A stretch of DNA of 64,000 nucleotides, from the NCBI GenBank assembly GCA_003584705.1, contig AP018536.1, positions 2,542,001 through 2,606,000 on the forward strand. The letters are read 5' to 3'. Numbering within the stretch: position 1 is the first letter of the stretch; each line of letters begins with the position of its first letter. A program made the position numbers and the translations under genes. A model generated the notes under the pieces. The model was not told where the DNA came from and made no database searches. It saw nothing but the letters and a program-made list of their open reading frames with translations. Shown here piece by piece: positions 32,723-43,013 of this stretch. The stretch comes from Lachnospiraceae bacterium GAM79. GTDB lineage: Bacteria; Bacillota; Clostridia; Lachnospirales; Lachnospiraceae.

Positions 32723-33244
32723 TTACATGATCTCAATTAACTTTTTCCGGTGAAACCCGCAGATTCCCGCTGCTATACGATCCGGTATTCTGTGAAGCAT
32801 ACTATTGTAGTTTTCCACGGAATCGTTATAAATCAGTCCACTGGTCTCCACCATATGTTCATAGCTTTTTGCTGCTTTCCAGTACTTCTGATAAGTCTCC
32901 TGTGCCTGCAAAAGCGGCATGCCTTCCAAGATCTCTGCAATTTTTTTCTGTACTCTCAATAATTCTCTCTGTTGTTCTGCCACCCATTCCGGCAGTCCGG
33001 CCTCTCCGGCAGTCTGTGCACTCTCCAGCGAATGTTTCATTCTCCGGAAAGTCTCCGCATCCATGGTCTGTCCGAGAAACTCCGCCAATCCTTCCAGTGC
33101 CTCCCGCTCTGCGGAGAGCTGTACCAGAGTCTGGTACATGGCATTCCGGATATTTTCTTCCTGTGTCTCCAGCTTACGCCGCACCGACAATAGCCAGACA
33201 CCAAAAAGGGAGGCAAGCAGCAACACGATAATCACAATTTCCAT
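32723..33244 (-). CDS. LemA family membrane protein
   Basis: A 173-residue protein with an N-terminal membrane anchor ('IVIIVLLLASLFGVWLLSV') and a helical LemA domain. The C-terminal signature 'LIYNDSVENYNSMLHRIPDR' followed by 'IAAGICGFHRKKLIEI' corresponds to the LemA 'YND.V..YN....FP....A...GF' motif. Strong GGGAGG upstream. LemA proteins face the outside of the cell by their anchor and are often next to SHOCT or TPM-domain genes, as here. Exact function unknown. Confidence 0.85.
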   Translation of the reverse strand: MEIVIIVLLLASLFGVWLLSVRRKLETQEENIRNAMYQTLVQLSAEREALEGLAEFLGQTMDAETFRRMKHSLESAQTAGEAGLPEWVAEQQRELLRVQKKIAEILEGMPLLQAQETYQKYWKAAKSYEHMVETSGLIYNDSVENYNSMLHRIPDRIAAGICGFHRKKLIEIM

Positions 33245-33294
33245 CGTTAACTCTCCCTCCCCTTTTCGTCTTTTTAAGATCTTTTCAAACTATC

Positions 33295-33873
33295 TTACTG
33301 TACAAAATAAAGTCCGTCATAACCATTCATATCAGACATAGCGATCAGTGTTACAGTATCTCCCACCTCAGACAAAAATCCGGCATAGGTAACCTCTGTT
33401 CCACCAAAATCAAGTGTCACCTTGATAGCTGTGTTGTCATCGGAATACTCATAAGTACCTTCTGCATTTCCGCCGCCCTGTACCATGGTAACTGCACCGT
33501 CTTCACCAAATACAAGCTGTAAGGTACCGCCATAAGTCTCCAGTGTTGCGTTCAGATCCTCTTCTTCCATCTCAACACCATCGATCATACCGCCGGCAAA
33601 GTTCCATTCCGTACCACTCAGATCCGGGATTTCCATAACTGCCACCTGTAACAGGGGACCGCCCTCTGCTTCTGTACCTGTCTCTGCTACAGTCTCTGTG
33701 GGAGCTTCTGCCACTTCCTGGGTCTGTACTTCCTGGGTCTGTACTTCCTGGGTCTGTACTTCCTGGGTCACTTCTTCGTTGGTGTTCTCCACAATTACCT
33801 CTTCCTCACCGCAGGCTGTCAAAGACAATGCCAGTACCAGTCCCATTGCGCATGCAAAATATTTTTTCTTCAT
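33295..33873 (-). CDS. Putative lipoprotein with tandem QEVQT repeats
   Basis: A 192-residue lipoprotein. Start at 33873 ('MKKKYFACAMGLVLALSLTA'), eight bases after AAGGAGG; the longer frame upstream is not used. The lipobox is 'LTAC', so Cys21 would be lipidated. A short acidic linker contains four copies of 'TQEVQ', then the C-terminal ~110 residues form a lipocalin-like or META-like beta domain ('LSGTEWNFAGGMIDGVEM', 'LQLVFGEDGAVTMVQ', 'YEYSDDNTAIKVTLDF'). Probably surface exposed. Ligand unknown. Confidence 0.8.
   Translation of the reverse strand: MKKKYFACAMGLVLALSLTACGEEEVIVENTNEEVTQEVQTQEVQTQEVQTQEVAEAPTETVAETGTEAEGGPLLQVAVMEIPDLSGTEWNFAGGMIDGVEMEEEDLNATLETYGGTLQLVFGEDGAVTMVQGGGNAEGTYEYSDDNTAIKVTLDFGGTEVTYAGFLSEVGDTVTLIAMSDMNGYDGLYFVQ
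33713..33771 (-). repeat. Four-copy 15-bp tandem repeat inside the lipoprotein gene
   Basis: The unit ACTTCCTGGGTCTGT (plus strand) is repeated from 33713 to about 33771, the last copy imperfect. Each unit encodes five residues, so changes in copy number keep the frame. It encodes the stalk between the lipid anchor and the folded domain. Confidence 0.85.
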
Positions 33874-33981
33874 AATTGTTTCCTCCTTCTTACAACAGTT
33901 CTCTGTTGTCTGAAGATAGTGTACCTTATTTTTTCCATTTATGACCGTTTTTGACACCAATCGACCCAAATATGACATGAA

Positions 33982-34009
33982 ACGACCGGAGAAAAAATTC
34001 TCCGGTCGT
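33982..34009. terminator. Perfect 12-bp hairpin, possible terminator
   Basis: ACGACCGGAGAA pairs with TTCTCCGGTCGT across an AAAA loop. On the minus strand it directly follows the stop codon of the LytTR regulator gene (34011). The T run is short (TTT on minus, TTTT on plus). Confidence 0.6.
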
Positions 34010-34010
34010 T

Positions 34011-34748
34011 TTATGCTAAAAATGTCTGGTTTTTACGAAAAAAATAGGAAAAAAATTTGTCTTTCAGTTCCGAATATTTTCCATGCGGAATCGGGATCTG
34101 GGTACCGTCCGACAGGATCACAGCTTTGTTAGATATGCTCTTTACATAATCCATATTGATCATATATGACCTGTGGCAACGGACAAAGCATTCATAATCC
34201 TTCAACTGTTCGCACAAATCGTCCAGTTTACCAACGCTGTCCAGTACTTCTCCGTCTTCTTTGTGAAGCAGCAGATTCCTCCCCGTTACCTCGCAGTACT
34301 TCAGTTTGTCCAGTTCCAGCCTTGTGATTCCCGTCTTACATCGCAGGATCAGACTGTTCTTTTCATTCTTGAGGCACTCCCTGAGTACCGAATCCATCAA
34401 TCGGTAGAAGCTCTCCTGCCAGATAGGCTTCAACTGATAAAAATAGGCCCCCACTTCATAGGAATCCACAGCGTATTCCGAAGAGGATGTCAGATAAATG
34501 ATCTTCACCGAAGTATCATACTTACGGATCTCTCTGGCGGCACTGATTCCATCCTGTCCTGGCATCAGAACATCCAGAAATATAATATCCAGCCGGGTCC
34601 CCCGCTCTACTTCCGACAGCAATTCCAGCGGACTGTGAAATGCTGCATAAGTAATATCCTGATTCCGTTCTACCCGATATCTGTCCATCAGAACGCTTAA
34701 TTCTTTAAGTACTGACAGATCGTCATCACAAAAAGCTACTTTTATCAT
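34011..34748 (-). CDS. Orphan LytTR-family response regulator
   Basis: A response regulator of 245 residues. The start is ATG 34748 ('MIKVAFCDDDLSV') after AAAGGAAG; 51 upstream in-frame codons are not supported. Receiver: 'FCDDD', acceptor Asp in 'DIIFLDVLMPGQDGIS', 'QLKPIW'. LytTR domain: 'LILRCKTGITRLELDKLKYC', 'FVRCHRSYMINMDYVKSI'. No histidine kinase is adjacent, unlike the two systems at 10.6-12.7 and 19.6-21.6 kb. It diverges from the MerR gene with 143 bases between. Targets unknown. Confidence 0.88.
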   Translation of the reverse strand: MIKVAFCDDDLSVLKELSVLMDRYRVERNQDITYAAFHSPLELLSEVERGTRLDIIFLDVLMPGQDGISAAREIRKYDTSVKIIYLTSSSEYAVDSYEVGAYFYQLKPIWQESFYRLMDSVLRECLKNEKNSLILRCKTGITRLELDKLKYCEVTGRNLLLHKEDGEVLDSVGKLDDLCEQLKDYECFVRCHRSYMINMDYVKSISNKAVILSDGTQIPIPHGKYSELKDKFFSYFFRKNQTFLA

Positions 34749-34891
34749 GATTCTTCCTTTGCCGCACAAACCGATGCAGCTCATTCGTTTTATCGTATGT
34801 GTCTTGACATGTTTTTCTACGCTTATTACAATAATTATATCCGTACATCGATGTACGATGCAAGGATAATTTTGAGAAAGGCATATTTTTG

Positions 34892-35683
34892 ATGTCATCA
34901 AACGAAGAAAACGGAAAAAGTGAAAAAAGACTGATGTCCATCGGAGAAGTCTCCAAAGCGATCGGCATCACCAGAAGAATCATATTGAACTACGAAGCCA
35001 AAGGTCTCCTGCTTCCGGATAAAAAAGAAGGAACTGCCGGGAATCGCTATTATACCCCGGATTCCATCTCCCTGATCCGCTCCATCCGGGTACTGCAGAA
35101 TTTAGGGCTGTCCCTGGATGAGATCTCCTCCTATTATAATGGATCCACGGATCTGGAACCATTGATCGAACGTCTGGAAGCCTTACGAGACGGCCTGACG
35201 CAGAGTATCGAGAAGTTAAAGCAACGTACTGCGTCCCCGGCTGCTTCCGTGATACAGTTTCTTACCCTCCCCGCCCAGACGGTGTACTGCCGCAAGGGGG
35301 CTTTTAACGGAGTGGAAGAACGCAAAGAATTCCTGCGGGAGGTCTTTATGGAAGCCATTCATCTGTACGGCTCCGACAGCAGTAAGCGGATGTTTTTCAT
35401 TGAGTACAATCTGGAACATCCGGAAGAATTCACCTGTTGTATCTCCGTACCTCCTGCCAGCAAGGGAGAACATGTGGTGCATCTGCCGGAGCAGAAAGCT
35501 CTCGGCATCTTCTATCACGGCTGTTACGAATCACTCCCGGATGCCCGTAGAAAACTGTCTGCCTACGCAGCTGCGCAGAATCTGTCTCTGTCAGGCACGG
35601 TACGGCATACTTATCTGGAAGGTCCTCCCCAGCATAAGGATCCGGCGAATTTTATCACTCAGGTGGCTCTTGTTTTACAATGA
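34892..35683 (+). CDS. MerR-family regulator with GyrI-like effector domain
   Basis: A protein of 263 residues. N-terminal MerR helix-turn-helix: 'MSIGEVSKAIGITRRIILNY' and 'LLLPDKKEGTAGNRYYTPDS', then the dimerisation helix 'LEALRDGLTQSIEKLKQR'. The C-terminal ~140 residues look like the GyrI/BltR ligand-binding fold ('LPAQTVYCRKGAFNGVEERK', 'GIFYHGCYESLPDARRKLSA'). Such regulators bind drugs or metabolites and activate efflux genes; none is adjacent. Start at ATG 34892, or TTG three bases earlier, after AAAGG. It converges with the deacetylase gene, one base apart. Confidence 0.85.
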   Translation: MSSNEENGKSEKRLMSIGEVSKAIGITRRIILNYEAKGLLLPDKKEGTAGNRYYTPDSISLIRSIRVLQNLGLSLDEISSYYNGSTDLEPLIERLEALRDGLTQSIEKLKQRTASPAASVIQFLTLPAQTVYCRKGAFNGVEERKEFLREVFMEAIHLYGSDSSKRMFFIEYNLEHPEEFTCCISVPPASKGEHVVHLPEQKALGIFYHGCYESLPDARRKLSAYAAAQNLSLSGTVRHTYLEGPPQHKDPANFITQVALVLQ

Positions 35684-35684
35684 T

Positions 35685-36386
35685 TCAGTCAAACAGGATT
35701 TCCTCCACCGTTACGAACTGAAAGCCTCTTTTCTGTAGAATATCCACTACTTCCAGTGCTGCGGTGACAGAAGTCTCATAATAATCATGCATCAGAATAA
35801 TATCGCCGTCCCCCGCCTTCTCCACCACTTTGGACGCAATACAGTCTGCATTGTTGGAACACCAGTCCAGAGGATCGATATTCCACAGAACCGGGAACAT
35901 ATTCAGTTCTTTCTCAAAGCTTTTGTCCCAACTGCCGTAAGGCGGCCGGACAAAGCTTATTTTCTCCCCTGTGATTTCTTCGAGAATTTCATTGGTCTGC
36001 ACCAGCTCCTCCCGAAAGGTCTCCCGGTTGCGGGAAGTGAGCTGTATGTGACTATAGGTATGGTTCCCGATCAGATGTCCTTCGTCCTGTTCTCTCCGGA
36101 TAATGTCCGGGTAATTCTCCGCATTCTCTCCCGTCACGAAAAAAGTAGCTGCCACTCCCCGCTCCTTCAATCCATCCAGAAGCTGTTCCGTATACTTCGG
36201 ATGCGGCCCGTCGTCAAAGGTCAGCGCGATCTTTTTCGGTTCTCCTGATGTCCCGCACACGCCGGTGTCTGTTTCTATATAGGTTCCATATGATTTCTGC
36301 TCTGCGTATCGTTCCGTTCCCACTGCCAGACACAAGATTCCCAGAAGCATGTCAAAGATCAGAATTCCCGCCAGTACTTTTTTCAT
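35685..36386 (-). CDS. Polysaccharide deacetylase (NodB domain)
   Basis: A 233-residue exported or membrane-anchored deacetylase. The N-terminus 'VLAGILIFDMLLGILCLAVG' is a signal anchor. The NodB fold shows motif 1 'IALTFDDGPHPKY' (TFDDGP), motif 2 'IGNHTYSHIQLT' (HxxxH), motif 3 'FVRPPYGSWDK' (RPPYG), motif 4 'NIDPLDWC' and motif 5 'ILMHDYYETSV'. All metal and catalytic residues are present. Substrate is probably peptidoglycan or another acetylated cell-wall glycan. No clear ribosome site precedes the ATG at 36386. Confidence 0.9.
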   Translation of the reverse strand: MKKVLAGILIFDMLLGILCLAVGTERYAEQKSYGTYIETDTGVCGTSGEPKKIALTFDDGPHPKYTEQLLDGLKERGVAATFFVTGENAENYPDIIRREQDEGHLIGNHTYSHIQLTSRNRETFREELVQTNEILEEITGEKISFVRPPYGSWDKSFEKELNMFPVLWNIDPLDWCSNNADCIASKVVEKAGDGDIILMHDYYETSVTAALEVVDILQKRGFQFVTVEEILFD

Positions 36387-36472
36387 TTCAAGCCGTCCGT
36401 TTCACGCTTTCACAGAAAATATATGCATTCTCAAAAGTGACCATTCCTGCTGCCGCAATAAAACATGCTTGC

Positions 36473-36510
36473 AAAAAAGGAGACCCGAGACTCTCATCTC
36501 CCGGATCTCC
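36473..36510 (-). terminator. Terminator of the chemotaxis receptor gene
   Basis: On the minus strand GGAGATCCGGGAGA pairs with TCTCGGGTCTCC and is followed by six Ts (A6 at 36473-36478). It lies 27 bases after the receptor's stop codon. Confidence 0.8.
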
Positions 36511-36536
36511 TCTGTATGTTACTTTTTTATTTATAC

Positions 36537-38747
36537 TCAGATCTTGAATACGGAAATCTCGTTCTTAAGTCCTTCCATATTCTCATCCAGTACACTTGCA
36601 GTAGTGCTCAGCTTCTCCACATGGTTCAGAAGCTTATTGGCCACATCGTTGACGGTCTCGGCACTGCCTGCGGTCTCTTCAATGATATCGGAGATATTCT
36701 TCACGGCTGCCACAGCAGCGCTACGCTCACCGTCTGCCTTCTCCGTGCTTACCACGATATCTTTCAGTCCCTCGATCAGCTGGCCCATACGCTCCTGCAT
36801 CTCGCGGAATACTGCGATCACTTCTTCCACAGCTTTGGTCTGGAGTTCTACCATTGCTTTCGCCTGGCTTGCACTCTCCACGCTGTTCTGGGTCTGGGCT
36901 GTAATGTTGGCCACATTGTTGCGGATCTCGCCGGCTGCCTTTGCAGAATCATCTGCCAGCTTACGGATCTCTTCTGCTACTACAGCGAAGCCTCGTCCAG
37001 CCTCTCCCGCTCTGGCTGCCTCGATAGAAGCATTCAATGACAGCAGGTTGGTCTGCTCTGTGATCTCTGTGATCGTAGCTACGAAACTGTTGATGATCTC
37101 AGATTCCTTGCGAAGAGATTCGATACTCTCACTCACTTTCACAGTCATCTGTGTTGTCTCGCCAGCACGATCACCCAGTACCTGTACGATCTCCATTCCC
37201 TTGTTGATCATGCCTTCCGTCTCGCCTACCAGCTTCTCCACACGTTCTACCACATGGCTGACTTCCTGGATCTCATTGGAGAGGATATCGGTCTTCTCCA
37301 CGCACTCCTGTGCATGTCTGGACTGTTCTTCCATACCTTCGTTGATCTCACCGATGGCACGGGTAATATCCTGTGAATACTCATGAATCAGTTCAGAAGC
37401 CTGTCCCACGTTCTGTGCAGACACTTCCAACTCTCCGGTAGCATTGCTTACCTGATTGACCAGCTTCTTCGTATTCGTGATCATGTTGGTAGCCGAGCCT
37501 GCCAGATCCTGGAACTCATCATGTCCCTTGGCAGATACGGTAACCGTCAGATCACCCTTCGCCACATCACCGAACTTTCTGGAAATGCGTCTCATGTTAT
37601 TCTCAATACCTGCAGTGATAAAGATACCTACGATCACTACGATCACACATGCCAGGATCACCAGACCGATGGTCATGTTGCGGATCTCGGTAGCCTGACT
37701 GGTCACTACTCTCATAGGTACCAGTGCACAGGTGGTAAAGCCGATATCTGCACTGTGGCTGTAAATGAAAAGATACTTCTCACCCTGGAAATCTACCTCC
37801 GCAGTACCTGCATCCGCTACTGCCTCACCCATGACAGCTGTATAATACTCCTGTCCGGAGAATACATTTCCCTCTTCCGGAAGGACACTTTCTTTTCCTT
37901 CTTCTACATTCTCAACAACCAGTTCTCTGCCTCCGGGAGTTACAAATCCGATGATACTGCCGTCTCCGATATCGATCTCTTCCATGAAATCCGTAATAGC
38001 AGAAGGCTTGATATCGATAACAACGCAGGCATTGTTCGACTGGCTCATCATTTCGAAGGCCATAATATAATCTTTTTCGGTCTCCGTTACCTTTTCATCC
38101 AGTACAGGATGACTGTCGATCCACTGCGGGATACTTCTTCTGCCTTCCCCGCTTGCCACGTCTTCCTTGTACTCATCCAGGAAACCGTCCACACCGGATG
38201 AAAGCTTAGTGGACAGAAGGTTTACTCCCTTCTTGGGAATAATGTGCATGTGGCTGATGAACGGGTTGGAGGTCTGCACCGACAGAAGGTTGGACTTCGT
38301 AGATGTCAGGAAATTCAACTTATCCACGGGATTATCTTCGAACATTCCCAGGAAATATTTCCGCAGATCATCATCGTAAGCATATTTCAGACCCTCTGAG
38401 CGGATAAAATCACAGCTCATATTCAGATTTTCCGTGGCCATACGCATCGTCTGTAATGTGGAATCGGTGAATTTCTCGCTTAATCCTTCTGCGGATTTCT
38501 GGTATGCTGACACACCGATGATCACCATAAACACAATAGGCACCAGGAAACATACAACGATCTTGTTGCGGATGCTGAGCAGTTTCGAGCTCTTTCCACT
38601 CTTTTTCTGCTTCGGAGCCTTTTGCTTCTTCTCCGCAGATGCCTTCTTTCCCTTCACTGCTTTTTCAGGCTTCGGCTTCTTTTCGGAAGTCGTCTCTTTT
38701 TTCACCGTAAAAAGAGATTTCTTTGGTTTTTCAACATTCGTACTCAT
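36537..38747 (-). CDS. Methyl-accepting chemotaxis protein
   Basis: A 736-residue transmembrane chemoreceptor. A Lys-rich cytoplasmic N-terminus (~55 residues) precedes TM1 ('[20 protein letters not shown]'). The extracellular sensor (~85-350) looks like a double-Cache domain with '[20 protein letters not shown]'. TM2 is '[20 protein letters not shown]', then HAMP ('[20 protein letters not shown]') and the signalling domain with the conserved hairpin tip '[20 protein letters not shown]' and '[20 protein letters not shown]'. GGAGGG precedes the start. The gene implies that the organism has CheA/CheW and flagella elsewhere. Confidence 0.95.
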   Translation of the reverse strand: MSTNVEKPKKSLFTVKKETTSEKKPKPEKAVKGKKASAEKKQKAPKQKKSGKSSKLLSIRNKIVVCFLVPIVFMVIIGVSAYQKSAEGLSEKFTDSTLQTMRMATENLNMSCDFIRSEGLKYAYDDDLRKYFLGMFEDNPVDKLNFLTSTKSNLLSVQTSNPFISHMHIIPKKGVNLLSTKLSSGVDGFLDEYKEDVASGEGRRSIPQWIDSHPVLDEKVTETEKDYIMAFEMMSQSNNACVVIDIKPSAITDFMEEIDIGDGSIIGFVTPGGRELVVENVEEGKESVLPEEGNVFSGQEYYTAVMGEAVADAGTAEVDFQGEKYLFIYSHSADIGFTTCALVPMRVVTSQATEIRNMTIGLVILACVIVVIVGIFITAGIENNMRRISRKFGDVAKGDLTVTVSAKGHDEFQDLAGSATNMITNTKKLVNQVSNATGELEVSAQNVGQASELIHEYSQDITRAIGEINEGMEEQSRHAQECVEKTDILSNEIQEVSHVVERVEKLVGETEGMINKGMEIVQVLGDRAGETTQMTVKVSESIESLRKESEIINSFVATITEITEQTNLLSLNASIEAARAGEAGRGFAVVAEEIRKLADDSAKAAGEIRNNVANITAQTQNSVESASQAKAMVELQTKAVEEVIAVFREMQERMGQLIEGLKDIVVSTEKADGERSAAVAAVKNISDIIEETAGSAETVNDVANKLLNHVEKLSTTASVLDENMEGLKNEISVFKI

Positions 38748-38849
38748 TTAATACCCTCCGGTACTTGTTATACATATTTAGAATTATAGCATAATAATTA
38801 CCAGAATGGAACAACATTTTCTGTCATTTGTTACGCTTTTTGTATATTT

Positions 38850-40109
38850 TTAGTTAAAATTTATCTTCGTCAGAAAGGTCTCAGGGAACTTCTCTTCCTC
38901 CGCCAGATTTAGGATACGTATCTGCAATTCCTGCCGTTTTCGAAGGTCATCCCCACCATCTGGCAATGTTCCTTCCGCCGTTTGCTTTCCACCTGCTGTA
39001 AGGATCCGACTGCCCACCATGGCTGCACCGCTCAGTGCCGTATTGCCGCCGGTCACCGTGCAATCTGCCAGTTCTTCCGGAAGCAGCCCGATAGCCACAG
39101 CCGCCTTCGGATCCAGATAATAACCGAATCCTCCCGCCAGCACCACTTTCGAAATGTCCGAAAATCTTATGCCATAGCTGTCCGCCAGAATCTCAATGCC
39201 TGCGGCAATGGCTCCTTTTGCCAGCTGCACTGCACGCACGGACTCCTTCGTCACCAGCACATCGCCGATACGGACTCCTTTCGTAAAATAAGGTTCCTTC
39301 AAAAGACCCTGTCCGTCCATCAGCCCCTCTTCCAGAAGTTTTTGTAACAGTCTCACCATATCCGCGCCCCAGATGCCCCGGTTGGCTCCGCCTTCGAAAG
39401 CAGGGCCAGCCGCCGTGGCACAGGCATGTAATCTGTGCCGGTTTCCCAGTGCCATCTCCCCGTTGGTTCCAAGATCGATGAGCAGGGTGGAGGCCTCCTG
39501 TTCCAGCATTCCACTGGCCAATATTCCGGCAGTGATATCGCCGCCTACAAAGGCTGACAATCCCGGTATGATATGACAGGCCACTCCTGCAATTTCTGTC
39601 TCCACTGCGCCGCTATGACTGACTGTAAAAGGTGCTTTGCCCAGTTCCTCCGGATTCCAGCCCATGAGCAGATAGGTCATGGTGGTATTTGCCGCAACGA
39701 CCATCTGCAGAGTCTCCTGCGGCTGCAGCTTTTTGGAAAAACGCTGCACTCCTTTTTCCATGAGGTCACGGACTTTTTTCTGCATATCTGCCGCTTTTCC
39801 CGGATCCTTTGCTGCCTCTATCCGTGAGAGCACATCGGCACCATAGCTGACCTGGGGATTCACACTGGGAAAGCTGTCCACCACTTTACCGGTCATGTCA
39901 TACAACTGCATGGCAATGGTAGTGGTACCAATATCCACAGTCATCAGCCGTTTACCGTCCGGATTTTGTAATGTTAACGGAGGAAGTTCCAGCTTTTCCG
40001 TCACCACCTGCATCCCCCGGATCACTCCTGGACATCTGCCACAACCGGTACAGATCAGGCATCTGGTTCCCTTTTTTCCTGTGGGATTGGTACTGCTCGT
40101 ATTATACAA
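38850..40109 (-). CDS. RACo-like ASKHA-domain protein (DUF4445)
   Basis: About 419 residues, related to the C-terminal ATPase domain of RACo, which reductively reactivates corrinoid proteins. ASKHA loops: 'LMTVDIGTTTIAMQLYD', 'LLIDLGTNGEMALGN' and 'KVVLAGGFGYYLDPKAAVAI'. The DUF4445 signature 'ACATAAGPAFEGGANRGIWG' is present. A short Cys cluster 'CLICTGCGRCPG' near the N-terminus replaces the [2Fe-2S] domain of full RACo. I prefer the TTG at 40109 (AGAGG seven bases upstream); the ATG at 40127 is an alternative without a ribosome site. It overlaps the end of the DUF4250 gene. No corrinoid protein gene is visible. Confidence 0.8.
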   Translation of the reverse strand: MYNTSSTNPTGKKGTRCLICTGCGRCPGVIRGMQVVTEKLELPPLTLQNPDGKRLMTVDIGTTTIAMQLYDMTGKVVDSFPSVNPQVSYGADVLSRIEAAKDPGKAADMQKKVRDLMEKGVQRFSKKLQPQETLQMVVAANTTMTYLLMGWNPEELGKAPFTVSHSGAVETEIAGVACHIIPGLSAFVGGDITAGILASGMLEQEASTLLIDLGTNGEMALGNRHRLHACATAAGPAFEGGANRGIWGADMVRLLQKLLEEGLMDGQGLLKEPYFTKGVRIGDVLVTKESVRAVQLAKGAIAAGIEILADSYGIRFSDISKVVLAGGFGYYLDPKAAVAIGLLPEELADCTVTGGNTALSGAAMVGSRILTAGGKQTAEGTLPDGGDDLRKRQELQIRILNLAEEEKFPETFLTKINFN

Positions 40110-40275
40110 ACTGATTCCTCTCTTCATCGTAATGATAGTCAATGGCTGCCAGTTTATCTGTGATCTCCTGTTCCTTCACATCCAGATCATCGCAGAGTTG
40201 TTTCAGGCTTCCGTAGAAATCACGGAGTTTTAAATTTATAAAGCTTAATAACATTACGGGATCCTGTGGTATCAT
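40102..40275 (-). CDS. DUF4250 family small protein
   Basis: A 57-residue protein: 'MIPQDPVMLLSFINLKLRDF', then 'YGSLKQLCDDLDVKEQEI', and the end 'AIDYHYDEERNQFV'. This is the DUF4250 pattern ('MiPkDP.mLLSf.N..LRD...sLd.lC.dl', 'idY.Yd...NqF'). GAGG lies eight bases before the ATG at 40275. It overlaps the start of the RACo-like gene by about eight bases, so the two are coupled. Function unknown; it is widespread in Clostridia. Confidence 0.85.
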   Translation of the reverse strand: MIPQDPVMLLSFINLKLRDFYGSLKQLCDDLDVKEQEITDKLAAIDYHYDEERNQFV

Positions 40276-40377
40276 AACGTTTTCCTCTCTTTTCCTGTTT
40301 TTGACAGAGTTATATTGTAAACGAAAGGAGCAAAAATGACAAGTATCATCATCTTTGCTCCTGTTTTATTTTACAGA

Positions 40378-42978
40378 TTATTGATTTTTCAATCCCTTTT
40401 CGCACTTGGCGGCCAATTGATCATTCTCCACGGTAATGACAATGGTATCGCCTTCTTCTACCTGATCTGCCAGGATCATCTTGGCTGCCAGGGTCTCCAC
40501 GTACTTCTGGATATAACGCTTCAAAGGCCGTGCACCGTAGACCGGATCATAAGCATTGTCCACGATATACTGCATAGCTTCCTCCGACAGACGGATGGTC
40601 AGCTGCTTATCCTCCAGACGTCTGTTCAGATCGGCAATGATCAGATGAATGATGCCGCCGATATTGTCCTTGGTCAGAGGCTTGAACAGGATTGTCTCAT
40701 CCAGACGGTTCAAAAACTCCGGACGGAAATGTGCCCGCAGATCATTCATGACTGCCGCCTCTGCTTCCGGCTTGATGGTACCGTCTTCATTGATACCGTC
40801 CAACAGATAACTTGCGCCGATGTTGGAGGTCATGATCAGAATGGTATTCTTGAAGTCCACCGTACGTCCCTGAGAATCCGTGATACGGCCGTCATCCAGT
40901 ACCTGTAACAGTACATTGAATACATCGGGATGTGCCTTCTCGATCTCATCGAACAGTACCACGCTGTAAGGTTTTCTCCGGACAGCTTCGGTCAGCTGAC
41001 CACCTTCCTCATATCCTACATATCCGGGAGGCGCTCCGATCAGACGAGAGACAGAATACTTCTCCATGTACTCACTCATATCGATACGTACCATATTATT
41101 CTCATCGTCGAACAGTGCTGCCGCCAGACTCTTGGCCAGTTCCGTCTTACCGACACCGGTAGGTCCCAGGAACAGGAAGGAGCCGATGGGCTTGCTGGGA
41201 TCCTTGATCCCGGCTTTGGAACGGATGATGGCTTCGGTGACTTTGGTCACACCCTCGTCCTGACCCACCACACGTTTGTGCAGTTCTTCGTCCAGATGGA
41301 GGGTCTTGTTACGCTCACTCTCGGTCAGTTTGGCTACCGGAATGCCGGTCCAGCGGGAAATGATCCTTGCGATCTCTTCCTCCGATACTTTTTCATGTAC
41401 CAGAGACAGATCGGATTCTCCTACCTTATCCTCTTCCTGTGCCAGCTGCTTCTCCAGTGCGGGCAGTTCGCTGTATTTTAATCTGCCGGCCTTTTCATAG
41501 TCTCCTTCCCGCTCTGCGATCTGGATCTCATTATTCATGCGGTCTCTCTCTTCCCGCAGTTTGGAAAGTTTATCCACGGATGCCTTCTCGTTATCCCACT
41601 GTGCCTTTTTAGTGTTGAACTGATCCTTTAACTCTGCCAGTTCCTTCTGCAGATCTGCCAGACGTTCCTTACTGATCCGGTCATCCTCTTTTTTCAGAGC
41701 GGTCTCCTCGATCTCCAGCTGTGTCACCTTACGCTGCAGTTCATCCAGCTCCGTAGGCATACTGTCCATCTCGGTCTTGATCAGGGCGCAGGCCTCATCC
41801 ACCAGGTCAATGGCCTTATCCGGCAGAAATCTGTCGGTGATATAACGGTTGGAAAGCACGGCTGCACTTACCAGTGCGTTATCCATGATCTTGACACCGT
41901 GATATACTTCGTAACGATCCTTCAGTCCACGCAGGATAGAGATTGTATCCTCCACGGTGGGTTCTTCTACCATAACCGGCTGGAAACGACGTTCCAGAGC
42001 GGCATCTTTTTCAATATACTGTCTGTATTCATCCAGTGTGGTGGCACCGATACAGTGCAGTTCACCACGGGCCAGCATGGGCTTCAACATATTGCCTGCA
42101 TCCAATGCGCCGTCGGTCTTGCCGGCACCGACAATGGTATGCAGTTCATCGATGAACAGAATGATCTGTCCGTCACTGTTCTTCACATCATCCAGTACGG
42201 CCTTCAGACGTTCCTCGAATTCACCTCTGTATTTGGCACCGGCTACCAGTGCGCCCATATCCAGTGCGAAGATCTTCTTATCCTTCAATCCCTGAGGGAC
42301 ATCGCCCTTGACGATACGCTGTGCCAGACCCTCCACCACGGCGGTCTTACCGACACCGGGTTCACCGATCAGCACGGGGTTATTCTTTGTCTTACGGGAC
42401 AGGATACGTACCACATTACGGATCTCGCTGTCACGTCCGATGACGGGATCCAGCTTCTGGTTCCTTGCTTTCTCCACCAGATCCTGCCCGTATTTTTCCA
42501 ATGTATCATAGGTTGCTTCCGGGTTGTCACTGGTGACTCTCTGGTTGCCTCTTACGGTAGACAATGCCTGCAGGAAACGTTCTCTGGTGATGCCGTATTC
42601 CTTCCAGATCTCGGCGATCTCCTTGTTGGGATTCTTGATCATGGCAAGGAACAGATGCTCTACGGAGACATATTCGTCACCCATCTGTTTTGCTTCGTCC
42701 GATGCGCTGACCAGTACCTTGTTCAGATACTGACCGACATAAGGCTGACCACCCTGCACCTTTACTCTCTTCTCCAAAGCCTGTTTTGCACGGTTTACAA
42801 AATGATCCTTCTGGATCTCCATCTTTTCCACAAGCTTTAAGATCAGACTGTCATCCAGCGTCAGCAGACTGTACAGCAGATGTTCCTGTTCGATCTCCTG
42901 ATTGCCATATTCCATGGCGAGCTTTTCACAGCCATTGACTGCTTCTATGGATTTCTGTGTAAATTTATCAATATTCAT
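40378..42978 (-). CDS. clpB: ATP-dependent chaperone ClpB
   Basis: An 866-residue disaggregase that works with DnaK. N-terminal Clp repeat domain ('[20 protein letters not shown]'), NBD1 with Walker A '[15 protein letters not shown]' and Walker B '[14 protein letters not shown]', the long coiled-coil M domain (~400-530), then NBD2 with '[19 protein letters not shown]', Walker B '[16 protein letters not shown]' and the C-terminal domain ending '[16 protein letters not shown]'. The pore motif '[11 protein letters not shown]' is present. Start at 42978 after GGAGG; the earlier ATG is not needed. I saw no CIRCE or CtsR box upstream; instead a dispersed repeat begins 36 bases upstream. Confidence 0.96.
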   Translation of the reverse strand: MNIDKFTQKSIEAVNGCEKLAMEYGNQEIEQEHLLYSLLTLDDSLILKLVEKMEIQKDHFVNRAKQALEKRVKVQGGQPYVGQYLNKVLVSASDEAKQMGDEYVSVEHLFLAMIKNPNKEIAEIWKEYGITRERFLQALSTVRGNQRVTSDNPEATYDTLEKYGQDLVEKARNQKLDPVIGRDSEIRNVVRILSRKTKNNPVLIGEPGVGKTAVVEGLAQRIVKGDVPQGLKDKKIFALDMGALVAGAKYRGEFEERLKAVLDDVKNSDGQIILFIDELHTIVGAGKTDGALDAGNMLKPMLARGELHCIGATTLDEYRQYIEKDAALERRFQPVMVEEPTVEDTISILRGLKDRYEVYHGVKIMDNALVSAAVLSNRYITDRFLPDKAIDLVDEACALIKTEMDSMPTELDELQRKVTQLEIEETALKKEDDRISKERLADLQKELAELKDQFNTKKAQWDNEKASVDKLSKLREERDRMNNEIQIAEREGDYEKAGRLKYSELPALEKQLAQEEDKVGESDLSLVHEKVSEEEIARIISRWTGIPVAKLTESERNKTLHLDEELHKRVVGQDEGVTKVTEAIIRSKAGIKDPSKPIGSFLFLGPTGVGKTELAKSLAAALFDDENNMVRIDMSEYMEKYSVSRLIGAPPGYVGYEEGGQLTEAVRRKPYSVVLFDEIEKAHPDVFNVLLQVLDDGRITDSQGRTVDFKNTILIMTSNIGASYLLDGINEDGTIKPEAEAAVMNDLRAHFRPEFLNRLDETILFKPLTKDNIGGIIHLIIADLNRRLEDKQLTIRLSEEAMQYIVDNAYDPVYGARPLKRYIQKYVETLAAKMILADQVEEGDTIVITVENDQLAAKCEKGLKNQ

Positions 42979-43013
42979 AATCGTTCGCCTCCTCACATAA
43001 GGTTATGCAATTT

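Noticed and set aside
33713..33771. CRISPR-like array
   Set aside because: The repeats are contiguous 15-bp units without spacers and lie inside a coding frame.
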